Under the pieces are notes generated by a model. That model saw only the letters and a program-made list of their open reading frames with translations. It was not told the origin of the DNA and did no database searches. Below are positions 1 through 4,685 of a stretch of DNA of 5,789 nucleotides, one piece after another. A program made the translations under genes and the position numbers. The stretch lies in NCBI GenBank assembly GCA_016882185.1, contig VHCC01000053.1:1-5789 (forward strand). The letters are read 5' to 3'. Numbering within the stretch: position 1 is the first letter of the stretch; every line of letters starts with the position of its first letter. The stretch comes from Candidatus Pelagibacterales bacterium (lineage in GTDB: Bacteria > Pseudomonadota > Alphaproteobacteria > Pelagibacterales > Pelagibacteraceae).

Positions 1-494
1 ACTCCCGTGTTTCCGCACATAAAGCCCTTAAGCCCAAATCGCGCAGCAAGTTCATCCCATAGTTGTTGGCCACCACCGAATCTAATCCATGCATTAAATT
101 CTTCATAGGTTAAACCCATTGGAACTGCTGTGAAATAGCCGTATGCTTTTTCTTTTCCAACCCAATAGTATTCAGCACCGTGATATATCTGAGCATCACC
201 TTTTCCAACTACATCAAATACGTCAAATGCTCCAACTCTTTCACCAGCATTAAAAAAATTAACTTTAATTCTTCCATCAGTCATTGCCTCGAGACGTCTT
301 GCATAACGCTCTGCACCCGTACCAAGTCCCGGAAGACCCTTTGGCCAAGTTGTAACCATAACTACTTCAATTCTAGATTGAGCAATTGCTGGTGCTGCTA
401 AAGAAGATGCTGCTATTGCCAACCCAGTTGTGGCAACAGCTCCCTTTATAAACTTTCTTCTCGAAGATGTTTTTATTGTTTTATTATTAGACAT
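1..494 (-). CDS. TRAP transporter substrate-binding protein (DctP/TakP-type), N-terminal 164 residues, runs off the left edge
   Basis: Periplasmic binding protein of a tripartite ATP-independent (TRAP) transporter, which captures a small organic acid for the sodium-coupled membrane subunits. Seen: a twin-arginine signal (SRRKFIK, residues 11-17), a hydrophobic Ala-rich stretch (18-36) and a likely cleavage site after AIA at 36-38. The mature start has TTWPKGLPGLGTGAERYA (48-65), typical of the mannitol/chloroaromatic/2-oxoacid branch of DctP proteins. YYWVGK (109-114), FTAVPMGLT (121-129) and the CGNTG segment (160-164) also fit; in this family the GNTG segment continues into the ligand-binding region. 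Family proteins are about 350-370 residues, so roughly half is present. The start at 494 is preceded by a strong GAGGAG. GC is about 41%, well above the neighbouring dehydrogenase. It is divergent from that gene, so 3-hydroxybutyrate or another short hydroxy/oxo acid is a plausible ligand, by inference only. The membrane subunits are not in the window. Confidence 0.93.
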   Translation of the reverse strand, partial: MSNNKTIKTSSRRKFIKGAVATTGLAIAASSLAAPAIAQSRIEVVMVTTWPKGLPGLGTGAERYARRLEAMTDGRIKVNFFNAGERVGAFDVFDVVGKGDAQIYHGAEYYWVGKEKAYGYFTAVPMGLTYEEFNAWIRFGGGQQLWDELAARFGLKGFMCGNTG

Positions 495-498
495 TTAT

Positions 499-504
499 CT
501 CCTC
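499..504 (-). promoter_or_regulatory. Strong Shine-Dalgarno of the TRAP binding-protein gene
   Basis: On the minus strand this reads GAGGAG, followed by ATAA and the ATG ending at 494. It fixes the start codon. It is the only clear Shine-Dalgarno in front of any of the six genes, which fits high translation of an abundant periplasmic binding protein. Confidence 0.8.
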
Positions 505-550
505 ATTATTTTATAATTTATAAAAATAATTTAATCATGAAAAATTATAA

Positions 551-575
551 CTTACAATGTTTCCATTTATGTAAG
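551..575. repeat. Inverted repeat, CTTACA-N13-TGTAAG, candidate operator
   Basis: Perfect 6-bp arms CTTACA (551-556) and TGTAAG (570-575) flank a 13-nt centre. The arm spacing of 19 bp centre to centre would put them about two helical turns apart, as for a dimeric repressor or activator. It lies upstream of the TATAAT at 591-596, where an activator could sit. Chance occurrence in AT-rich DNA cannot be excluded, but the arms contain G and C. Confidence 0.4.
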
Positions 576-576
576 A

Positions 577-594
577 TATAACAGTGAAGTTATA
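577..594. repeat. Inverted repeat, TATAAC-N6-GTTATA, overlapping the -10 box
   Basis: Perfect 6-bp arms (577-582 and 589-594) surround AGTGAA. The right arm overlaps the TATAAT at 591-596, so a protein bound here would block RNA polymerase. A third copy of the TATAAC half site lies at 546-551. The arms are mostly A and T, which lowers confidence. Confidence 0.35.
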
Positions 595-596
595 AT
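591..596 (+). promoter_or_regulatory. Candidate -10 box (TATAAT) of the 3-hydroxybutyrate dehydrogenase gene
   Basis: An exact sigma-70 -10 consensus, 36 bp upstream of the ATG at 633. At 17-bp spacing the -35 position (568-573) reads TATGTA, a poor match, so the promoter may need an activator. In such AT-rich DNA an exact TATAAT can arise by chance. Confidence 0.4.
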
Positions 597-606
597 AGTT
601 ATTGGC

Positions 607-621
607 ACAATCATAGATTGT
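607..621. promoter_or_regulatory. Perfect palindrome ACAATC-ATA-GATTGT, candidate operator just downstream of the -10 box
   Basis: Six-bp arms (607-612, 616-621) with a 3-nt centre form a near-continuous 15-bp dyad. It begins 10 bp after the candidate TATAAT and ends 11 bp before the ATG at 633, so it would fall around or just after the transcription start, a classic repressor position. As RNA it could also form a small hairpin in the leader. The alternative TTG start at 618 lies inside this dyad, another reason to prefer the ATG at 633. Confidence 0.5.
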
Positions 622-632
622 ACTTATTTAAA

Positions 633-1406
633 ATGAATTTTCAAAAAACCATTATTGTTACAGGCTCAACGAGCGGCATTGGACTTTCAATTATTCAAAA
701 ATTTTATGAAGAAAATTTTAATTGTATAATTGTTGGAAAAGTAAAATCGTTAGATATAAAAAAATTAAAAAATAAATTTGATACAGAGCGTACGTTAATT
801 TTAAATTTAGATCTTACAAAAATTAATAATGTTAAGAAATTAATAGTTTTAGCTATAAAAAAATTTAAAAAAATAGATGTACTTGTAAATTGTGCAGGCA
901 TGCAAGTTGTTGAATCATTAGAAAAATACAATGAAAGTACTTGGAAGAAATTATTAGACATTAATCTAAATGCAGCTTTTTATATGACAAAACATACCCT
1001 ACCAGTGATGCGTAAAAATAATTGGGGAAGGATAATTAATATTGCATCAACCCATGGCTTAATAGCATCAACTAATAAATCCGCCTATACAGCTTCTAAG
1101 CACGGAATAGTTGGACTTACAAAAGTAACGGCCCTAGAAACGGCAAGAGAAAAAATTACTTGTAATTCTATTTGTCCAGGTTTTGTATTAACTGAATTAA
1201 TTCAAGATCAAATTGATGTTTTAGCAAAAAAATTTAAACTTTCTAATGCTAAAGCGCAAATTAAACTTTTACAAGACAAACAACCCTCTCTAAGGTTTGT
1301 GCAAAAATCACATATTGCAGATCTAATTTATTTTTTATGCTCTGACAGTGCTTCAGAAATTACAGGCGCTAACATTCCAATTGATGGTGGTTGGACTGCT
1401 CAGTAG
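633..1406 (+). CDS. bdhA: D-3-hydroxybutyrate dehydrogenase (short-chain dehydrogenase family)
   Basis: NAD-dependent cytosolic enzyme interconverting D-3-hydroxybutyrate and acetoacetate (EC 1.1.1.30). At 257 residues it matches the usual length (about 260). Seen: the Rossmann motif TGSTSGIG (10-17), NCAG (86-89), N111, and the catalytic set S139, Y152, K156. Residues aligning with the substrate pocket of Pseudomonas fragi HBDH, as I recall it, are all present with a constant offset of 3: Q91, H141, K149, Q193 and the near-C-terminal W254. Long family signatures support the specific call rather than a generic SDR: WGRIINIAST, KSAYTASKHGIVGLTKV, CNSICPGFVLT, KQPSLRFV, DGGWTAQ. The ATG at 633 is preferred over an in-frame TTG at 618, which adds five residues and lies in a palindrome. 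No Shine-Dalgarno is visible. The gene is divergent from a TRAP binding protein, suggesting use of imported 3-hydroxybutyrate; its stop abuts the stop of the convergent methionine synthase gene. Confidence 0.93.
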   Translation: MNFQKTIIVTGSTSGIGLSIIQKFYEENFNCIIVGKVKSLDIKKLKNKFDTERTLILNLDLTKINNVKKLIVLAIKKFKKIDVLVNCAGMQVVESLEKYNESTWKKLLDINLNAAFYMTKHTLPVMRKNNWGRIINIASTHGLIASTNKSAYTASKHGIVGLTKVTALETAREKITCNSICPGFVLTELIQDQIDVLAKKFKLSNAKAQIKLLQDKQPSLRFVQKSHIADLIYFLCSDSASEITGANIPIDGGWTAQ

Positions 1407-2438
1407 TTATTCAAAGCCAAGTTCTTGATTTAATATCTTTGCACCAAGCGCTAAAGATTGCATTTTAGCATTTGCAATTTCTTGGGAAAAAGTAACTAAT
1501 CCACAATTTGTGCATCCTAAAATATTTTGTGGCTCTGCATATTTTGTAGCTTGTCTTAAAATATCCGCAACTTGTTCAGGTGTTTCAACCTTTTTTGATG
1601 CAACATCAATTGCCCCAACTAAAATTTTTTTTCCTCTTAGAAGCTCTATTAAATTCATTGGAACTCTTGAGTTTTGACATTCTAAACTCACTTGATCAAT
1701 TTTGCTTTTTTTAAGAAGAGGGAATACATTTTCATATTGTCTCCATTCTTCACCAAGACTATTTTTCCAATTAATATTTGCTTCTATTCCATAACCATAG
1801 CAAATATGAACAATTGTTTTTGCTTTAAGATTACTTGCTGCTTTTTCCAATATATTAATGCCCCAATCTTTTACTTCATCAAAAAATACATTAAAGGCAG
1901 GCTCATCAAATTGAATATAATCAACCCCAGCATCTACAAGTTCCTTGGCTTCTTTATTTAAAACTTCTGCAAATTTTTCAGCAAGCTTTTCTCTGCTTTT
2001 ATAATAATCATCATAAAGTGTATCCACCATGGTCATTGGACCTGGTAGTGTATATTTAATGGGTAAATTTGTGAGAGATCTTACATATTTTGCATCTTCA
2101 ACAAAAACCGATTTTTCTCTAGAAATATTATCTATAACCACTGGAACTTTTGCATCATATCGATTTCTAATTCGTACAGTTTTTTTATTTTTAAAATCAA
2201 CACCACTTAAGTGTTCAATAAAAGTTGTAACAAAATGTTGTCTAGTTTGTTCACCATCCCCAATTATAGACAATCCAGAATTTAATTGATTATTAACTGC
2301 TAATTTAATGGCTTCTTTTTTTCCTTTAATGAGTTCTTCTCCTTCTAGTAACCAAGGCGACCAAAGCTTTTCAGGCTCTGCAAGCCAATTAGGTTTAGGT
2401 AGACTGCCTGAAATTGTAGTTAATATTTTGTGTTTCAT
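1407..2438 (-). CDS. Core methionine synthase, MetE catalytic domain only (MesD-like)
   Basis: Transfers a methyl group to homocysteine to make methionine. At 343 residues it equals only the C-terminal catalytic half of MetE (about 750 residues) and lacks the N-terminal half. Seen: the GSLPKP substrate loop (11-16), GDGEQTRQHFVTTFIEHLSG (60-79), PGPMTM (132-137), QFDEPAF (176-182), and the zinc set H211 and C213 (HICYGYG), E253 (SLEC) and C312 (TNCGL). These correspond to the His-Cys-Glu-Cys ligands of MetE. Overall wording resembles the MesD family of aerobic bacteria, reported to work without methyl-folate or cobalamin but to need the DUF1852 protein (MesX) and oxygen. No DUF1852 gene is in the window, so the subfamily call is moderate. 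The start has no Shine-Dalgarno. I see no recognisable SAM riboswitch in the 99-bp leader. Its stop codon abuts the convergent dehydrogenase stop. Confidence 0.88.
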   Translation of the reverse strand: MKHKILTTISGSLPKPNWLAEPEKLWSPWLLEGEELIKGKKEAIKLAVNNQLNSGLSIIGDGEQTRQHFVTTFIEHLSGVDFKNKKTVRIRNRYDAKVPVVIDNISREKSVFVEDAKYVRSLTNLPIKYTLPGPMTMVDTLYDDYYKSREKLAEKFAEVLNKEAKELVDAGVDYIQFDEPAFNVFFDEVKDWGINILEKAASNLKAKTIVHICYGYGIEANINWKNSLGEEWRQYENVFPLLKKSKIDQVSLECQNSRVPMNLIELLRGKKILVGAIDVASKKVETPEQVADILRQATKYAEPQNILGCTNCGLVTFSQEIANAKMQSLALGAKILNQELGFE

Positions 2439-2537
2439 TTATAAATAATTATTTTATTAACTTACTATTAAGAATAAAAAAATCGTAAATTAATTTAAAT
2501 ATAGTTTATTTGAAGTAATTCATGTAAATCTTAAATA
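2439..2537. promoter_or_regulatory. Divergent spacer between the methionine synthase and antiporter genes
   Basis: These 99 bp are almost all A and T. Toward the methionine synthase the minus strand has TTTACA (2528-2523) and TATATT (2503-2498), a -35/-10 pair with a long 19-bp gap. Toward the antiporter TATAGT (2500-2505) could be a -10 box but has no -35. I found no stem or conserved core that would mark a methionine or SAM riboswitch. Neither start has a Shine-Dalgarno. Confidence 0.3.
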
Positions 2538-3791
2538 ATGTCAGCTTCCTTAATTCAACTAATTGCTTCAACAATATTTACAATTGCAATTTTACATACT
2601 TTTTCTGTCAAATTTTTTAAGAAACTAGCTCATCAATATCCAAGACATGAAAAAATATTTGATATGTTGGGTGAAGTTGAAATTGTATTTGGATTTTGGG
2701 CAATAATCTTGATTTTAATTTTTTTTCTACTCTTAGGAAAAAATGAGTTGCTTAGTTACTTAAATAACCAGAGTTATGTAGAGCCGTTATTTGTTTTTGT
2801 AATTATGATTATTGCTGCTAGCAAACCAATACTAGATTTTTCTTTAACATGTGTAAGAACGATCTCAAGATTAATTCCTATGAATAAATCTTTAAGTTTA
2901 TTTTTTGTTACTATCTCTTTTGTACCGTTGCTTGGATCTTTTATTACAGAACCTGCTGCTATGACATTAGGAGCATTATTATTAAAAGATCATTTTTATT
3001 CTAAAAATATTTCTAATAAATTTAAGTATGCGATAGTTGGAACTTTATTCGTAAATGTTAGTATAGGTGGCACACTCACACCCTTTGCTGCTCCACCAAT
3101 ATTAATGGTTGCTGCAAAGTGGAATTGGGATTTAATGTTTATGTTAACAACTTTTGGATGGAAGACGGTTTTTGCAGTTTTTACTAATAGTTTGATTTTA
3201 ACATCATTATTTAGAAAAGAGTTAACAAATTTGGAAGAACCTGATGTGAAGCCATCACAAACTCCATTAATTATATTATTTTTGCACTTATTGCTGCTAG
3301 TTGGAGTGATTATTTTTGTTCATGATTTAATTTTATTTCTTGGAATTTTTTTAATTTTTTTAGGAATTGCTAATTCATATAGTCAATTTCAAAATAAATT
3401 AATCATTAAAGAAGCTTTTTTAGTTTCTTTGTTTTTAGCAGGATTAGTAATTTTAGGAGGCTTACAGAAATGGTGGCTTCAACCTTTATTAACAAAGCTT
3501 ACTCCAGATCAGATTTATTACGCTGCTACAGCTTTGACTGCAATTACAGACAATGCAGCTTTAACTTATTTAGGCTCTTTGGTTGATGGTTTATCCGATC
3601 AATTTAAATATGCGTTGGCCGCTGGAGCGGTTACAGGAGGTGGATTGACTGTAATTGCTAATGCGCCAAACCCAGCAGGGTATTCAATTTTAAATAAAAA
3701 TTTTGAAAATAATATTATAAGTCCGTTATATTTATTTTTATCTGCGTTAGGACCTACAATAGTTGCGATATTTTTTTATAAGTTTATATAA
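2538..3791 (+). CDS. Putative Na+/H+ antiporter (PF07399-type, ion transporter superfamily)
   Basis: Inner-membrane protein of 417 residues with about ten to twelve hydrophobic segments, related to the NhaD/ArsB/citrate transporter superfamily. Two half-repeats are visible. The first has ITEPAAMTLGALLL (136-149), then the glycine/proline-rich stretch GTLFVNVSIGGTLTPFAAPP (168-187). The second has ITDNAALTYLGSLV (336-349), then AAGAVTGGGLTVIANAPNPA (361-380). The acidic residue in each first motif (E138, D338) and the small-residue reentrant-like loops are where such carriers bind ions. PF07399 members are annotated as Na+/H+ antiporters mostly by similarity, so the ion is not proven. The segment at 27-47 is charged and likely cytosolic. 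The start at 2538 has no Shine-Dalgarno. The 3' end overlaps the convergent TauE-family gene by 8 bp, inside an AT-only hairpin. An alternative is an organic-anion carrier of the same superfamily. Confidence 0.8.
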   Translation: MSASLIQLIASTIFTIAILHTFSVKFFKKLAHQYPRHEKIFDMLGEVEIVFGFWAIILILIFFLLLGKNELLSYLNNQSYVEPLFVFVIMIIAASKPILDFSLTCVRTISRLIPMNKSLSLFFVTISFVPLLGSFITEPAAMTLGALLLKDHFYSKNISNKFKYAIVGTLFVNVSIGGTLTPFAAPPILMVAAKWNWDLMFMLTTFGWKTVFAVFTNSLILTSLFRKELTNLEEPDVKPSQTPLIILFLHLLLLVGVIIFVHDLILFLGIFLIFLGIANSYSQFQNKLIIKEAFLVSLFLAGLVILGGLQKWWLQPLLTKLTPDQIYYAATALTAITDNAALTYLGSLVDGLSDQFKYALAAGAVTGGGLTVIANAPNPAGYSILNKNFENNIISPLYLFLSALGPTIVAIFFYKFI

Positions 3792-3797
3792 AAAAAT
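3770..3797. terminator. AT-only hairpin spanning the overlapping 3' ends of the antiporter and TauE genes, possible bidirectional terminator
   Basis: Perfect 11-bp arms (3770-3780 and 3787-3797) surround the loop AGTTTA. Each arm is a run of seven T or A plus ATA. The dyad covers the last codons and stops of both convergent genes. An alternative, mutually exclusive stem pairs the A-run (3790-3797) with the following T-run (3803-3810). Each strand therefore offers a stem with a U-tract, but with no G-C pairs the stem is weak. Convergent placement supports a 3'-end role; homopolymer runs in AT-rich DNA could produce it by chance. Confidence 0.4.
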
Positions 3798-4626
3798 TAA
3801 ATATTTTTTTTAAACTAATAATAGTTATTAATAATCCAACAAAAGTTAAAATCATTTTTACACTCATTTTAGAAGTAACTCTTGCGGCGTAAGGAGCTAC
3901 TAAAAAACCGCCAATAATTAATCCAGCCAATGCCTCCCAATCAGTCACTTTAACTAGAAATAATAAAGAAACTGCTGAAGCTAAATTTATAAAAAATTCT
4001 GATGCGTTTACAGTTCCAATTACTTTTTTAGGCTCCATTTTACCTCCCAGCAAACTTGTTGTAACAACTGGTCCCCAACCTCCACCACCTGCGCCATCAA
4101 CAAATCCACCTGTAACTGCAAGGGGTATGACAACTGAATTTTTCTGTTTGAATTGTAATTTTATTTTTGAGTATGCTTTTGCAATTAAAAATATTCCCAT
4201 GAATAAAAGATAAATTGAAATTATGATAGATAAGTATGGAATTTTTACTTTAGCAATTATTAAAGCGCCTAAAATTGCACCAATAATTCCAGGAATCAGC
4301 AATTTTTTAAATAATTTAGTATCAATATTTCCAATTTTCCAATGATTTAAACCAGTTGAGCCGGAGACAAAAATTTCTGCAATATGGACATAAGCAACTG
4401 CCTTTACCGGTGAAATTCCATATCCTAATAAAAAAGCCGTTCCTGTAACTCCGTAGGCCATTCCAAGACTCCCATCAATTAATGCCGCAACCGCTCCAAA
4501 TAATAATGCCCAAAAAAATAAATCATCGTTAAATGGAGTTTTGTCAGTTTCATGATAATAGGTTAACAAAGAAGTTGCTAAAATTACTAATATACCAAAT
4601 AAGATTTTAAAAACTTTATTGCTCAT
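3784..4626 (-). CDS. TauE/SafE-family membrane permease (putative sulfite/organo-anion exporter)
   Basis: Inner-membrane protein of 280 residues from the TauE/SafE (DUF81, PF01925) family, some members of which export sulfite, sulfoacetate or related anions. Seen: an N-terminal hydrophobic helix (6-22), then two homologous halves. The first has ALIDGSLGMAYGVTGT (48-63) followed by SPVKAVAYVHIAEIF (72-86). The second has GFVDGAGGGGWGPVVT (174-189) followed by EPKKVIGTVNASEFF (198-212). This internal duplication of the DG-G-G motif is the family hallmark. About eight transmembrane segments are apparent, with a basic loop at 151-163. Length fits the family (about 250-300). The start at 4626 has no Shine-Dalgarno. 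The gene is divergent from the MFS gene and convergent with, overlapping by 8 bp, the antiporter gene. Substrate cannot be assigned; no sulfur-oxidation or taurine gene lies nearby. Confidence 0.88.
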   Translation of the reverse strand: MSNKVFKILFGILVILATSLLTYYHETDKTPFNDDLFFWALLFGAVAALIDGSLGMAYGVTGTAFLLGYGISPVKAVAYVHIAEIFVSGSTGLNHWKIGNIDTKLFKKLLIPGIIGAILGALIIAKVKIPYLSIIISIYLLFMGIFLIAKAYSKIKLQFKQKNSVVIPLAVTGGFVDGAGGGGWGPVVTTSLLGGKMEPKKVIGTVNASEFFINLASAVSLLFLVKVTDWEALAGLIIGGFLVAPYAARVTSKMSVKMILTFVGLLITIISLKKIFNFFI

Positions 4627-4685
4627 TTATTAAATTTATTTTTTTAAATTCATTATTTCCCAAATGATGTTATTAGTTAATAGTT
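4627..4685. promoter_or_regulatory. Divergent spacer between the TauE-family and MFS genes
   Basis: Only 59 bp separate the two start codons, so promoters for both directions must be packed or overlapping. A small dyad TATTA-GT-TAATA (4671-4682) ends 3 bp before the MFS ATG. No convincing -35/-10 pair and no Shine-Dalgarno is seen on either side. The arms are only A and T, so the dyad may be chance. Confidence 0.3.

Larger units (their letters stand above)
495..632. promoter_or_regulatory. Divergent promoter/operator spacer between the TRAP gene and the 3-hydroxybutyrate dehydrogenase gene
   Basis: This 138-bp spacer must carry both promoters. Toward the dehydrogenase there is an exact TATAAT (591-596) without a convincing -35. 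Toward the TRAP gene the minus strand has TATAAA at 522-517 and again at 515-510, both candidates for a -10 box, again with no good -35. Three inverted repeats (551-575, 577-594, 607-621) occupy most of the dehydrogenase side and are listed separately. The hexamer TATAAC occurs at 546-551 and 577-582, with its complement GTTATA at 589-594, suggesting repeated binding sites. Which regulator acts here cannot be told from the window. Confidence 0.6.

Noticed and set aside
180..401. Open frame on the plus strand inside the TRAP gene
   Set aside because: Antisense to a well-supported TRAP binding-protein frame; the translation is low-complexity Ser/Cys/Asn-rich and resembles no family.
618..632. 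TTG start extending the dehydrogenase by five residues
   Set aside because: The TTG lies inside the 607-621 palindrome, has no Shine-Dalgarno, and the extension makes the N-terminus longer than usual; the ATG at 633 gives the normal family start.
1692..2289. Two plus-strand open frames within the methionine synthase gene (1692-1961 and 2029-2289)
   Set aside because: Both are antisense shadows of a gene with intact zinc ligands and family motifs.
2439..2537. Possible SAM or methionine riboswitch upstream of the methionine synthase gene
   Set aside because: The leader is almost pure A/T with no G/C-containing stems or recognisable conserved core, so it cannot be supported.
3819..3830. Palindrome TAATA-GT-TATTA near the 3' end of the TauE-family gene
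   Set aside because: It is inside coding sequence, AT-rich and similar to other chance dyads in this composition.
1407..4626. A sulfur-metabolism link between the methionine synthase and the TauE/SafE permease
   Set aside because: They are separate transcription units with an ion antiporter between them, and the TauE substrate is unknown; proximity alone is not evidence.
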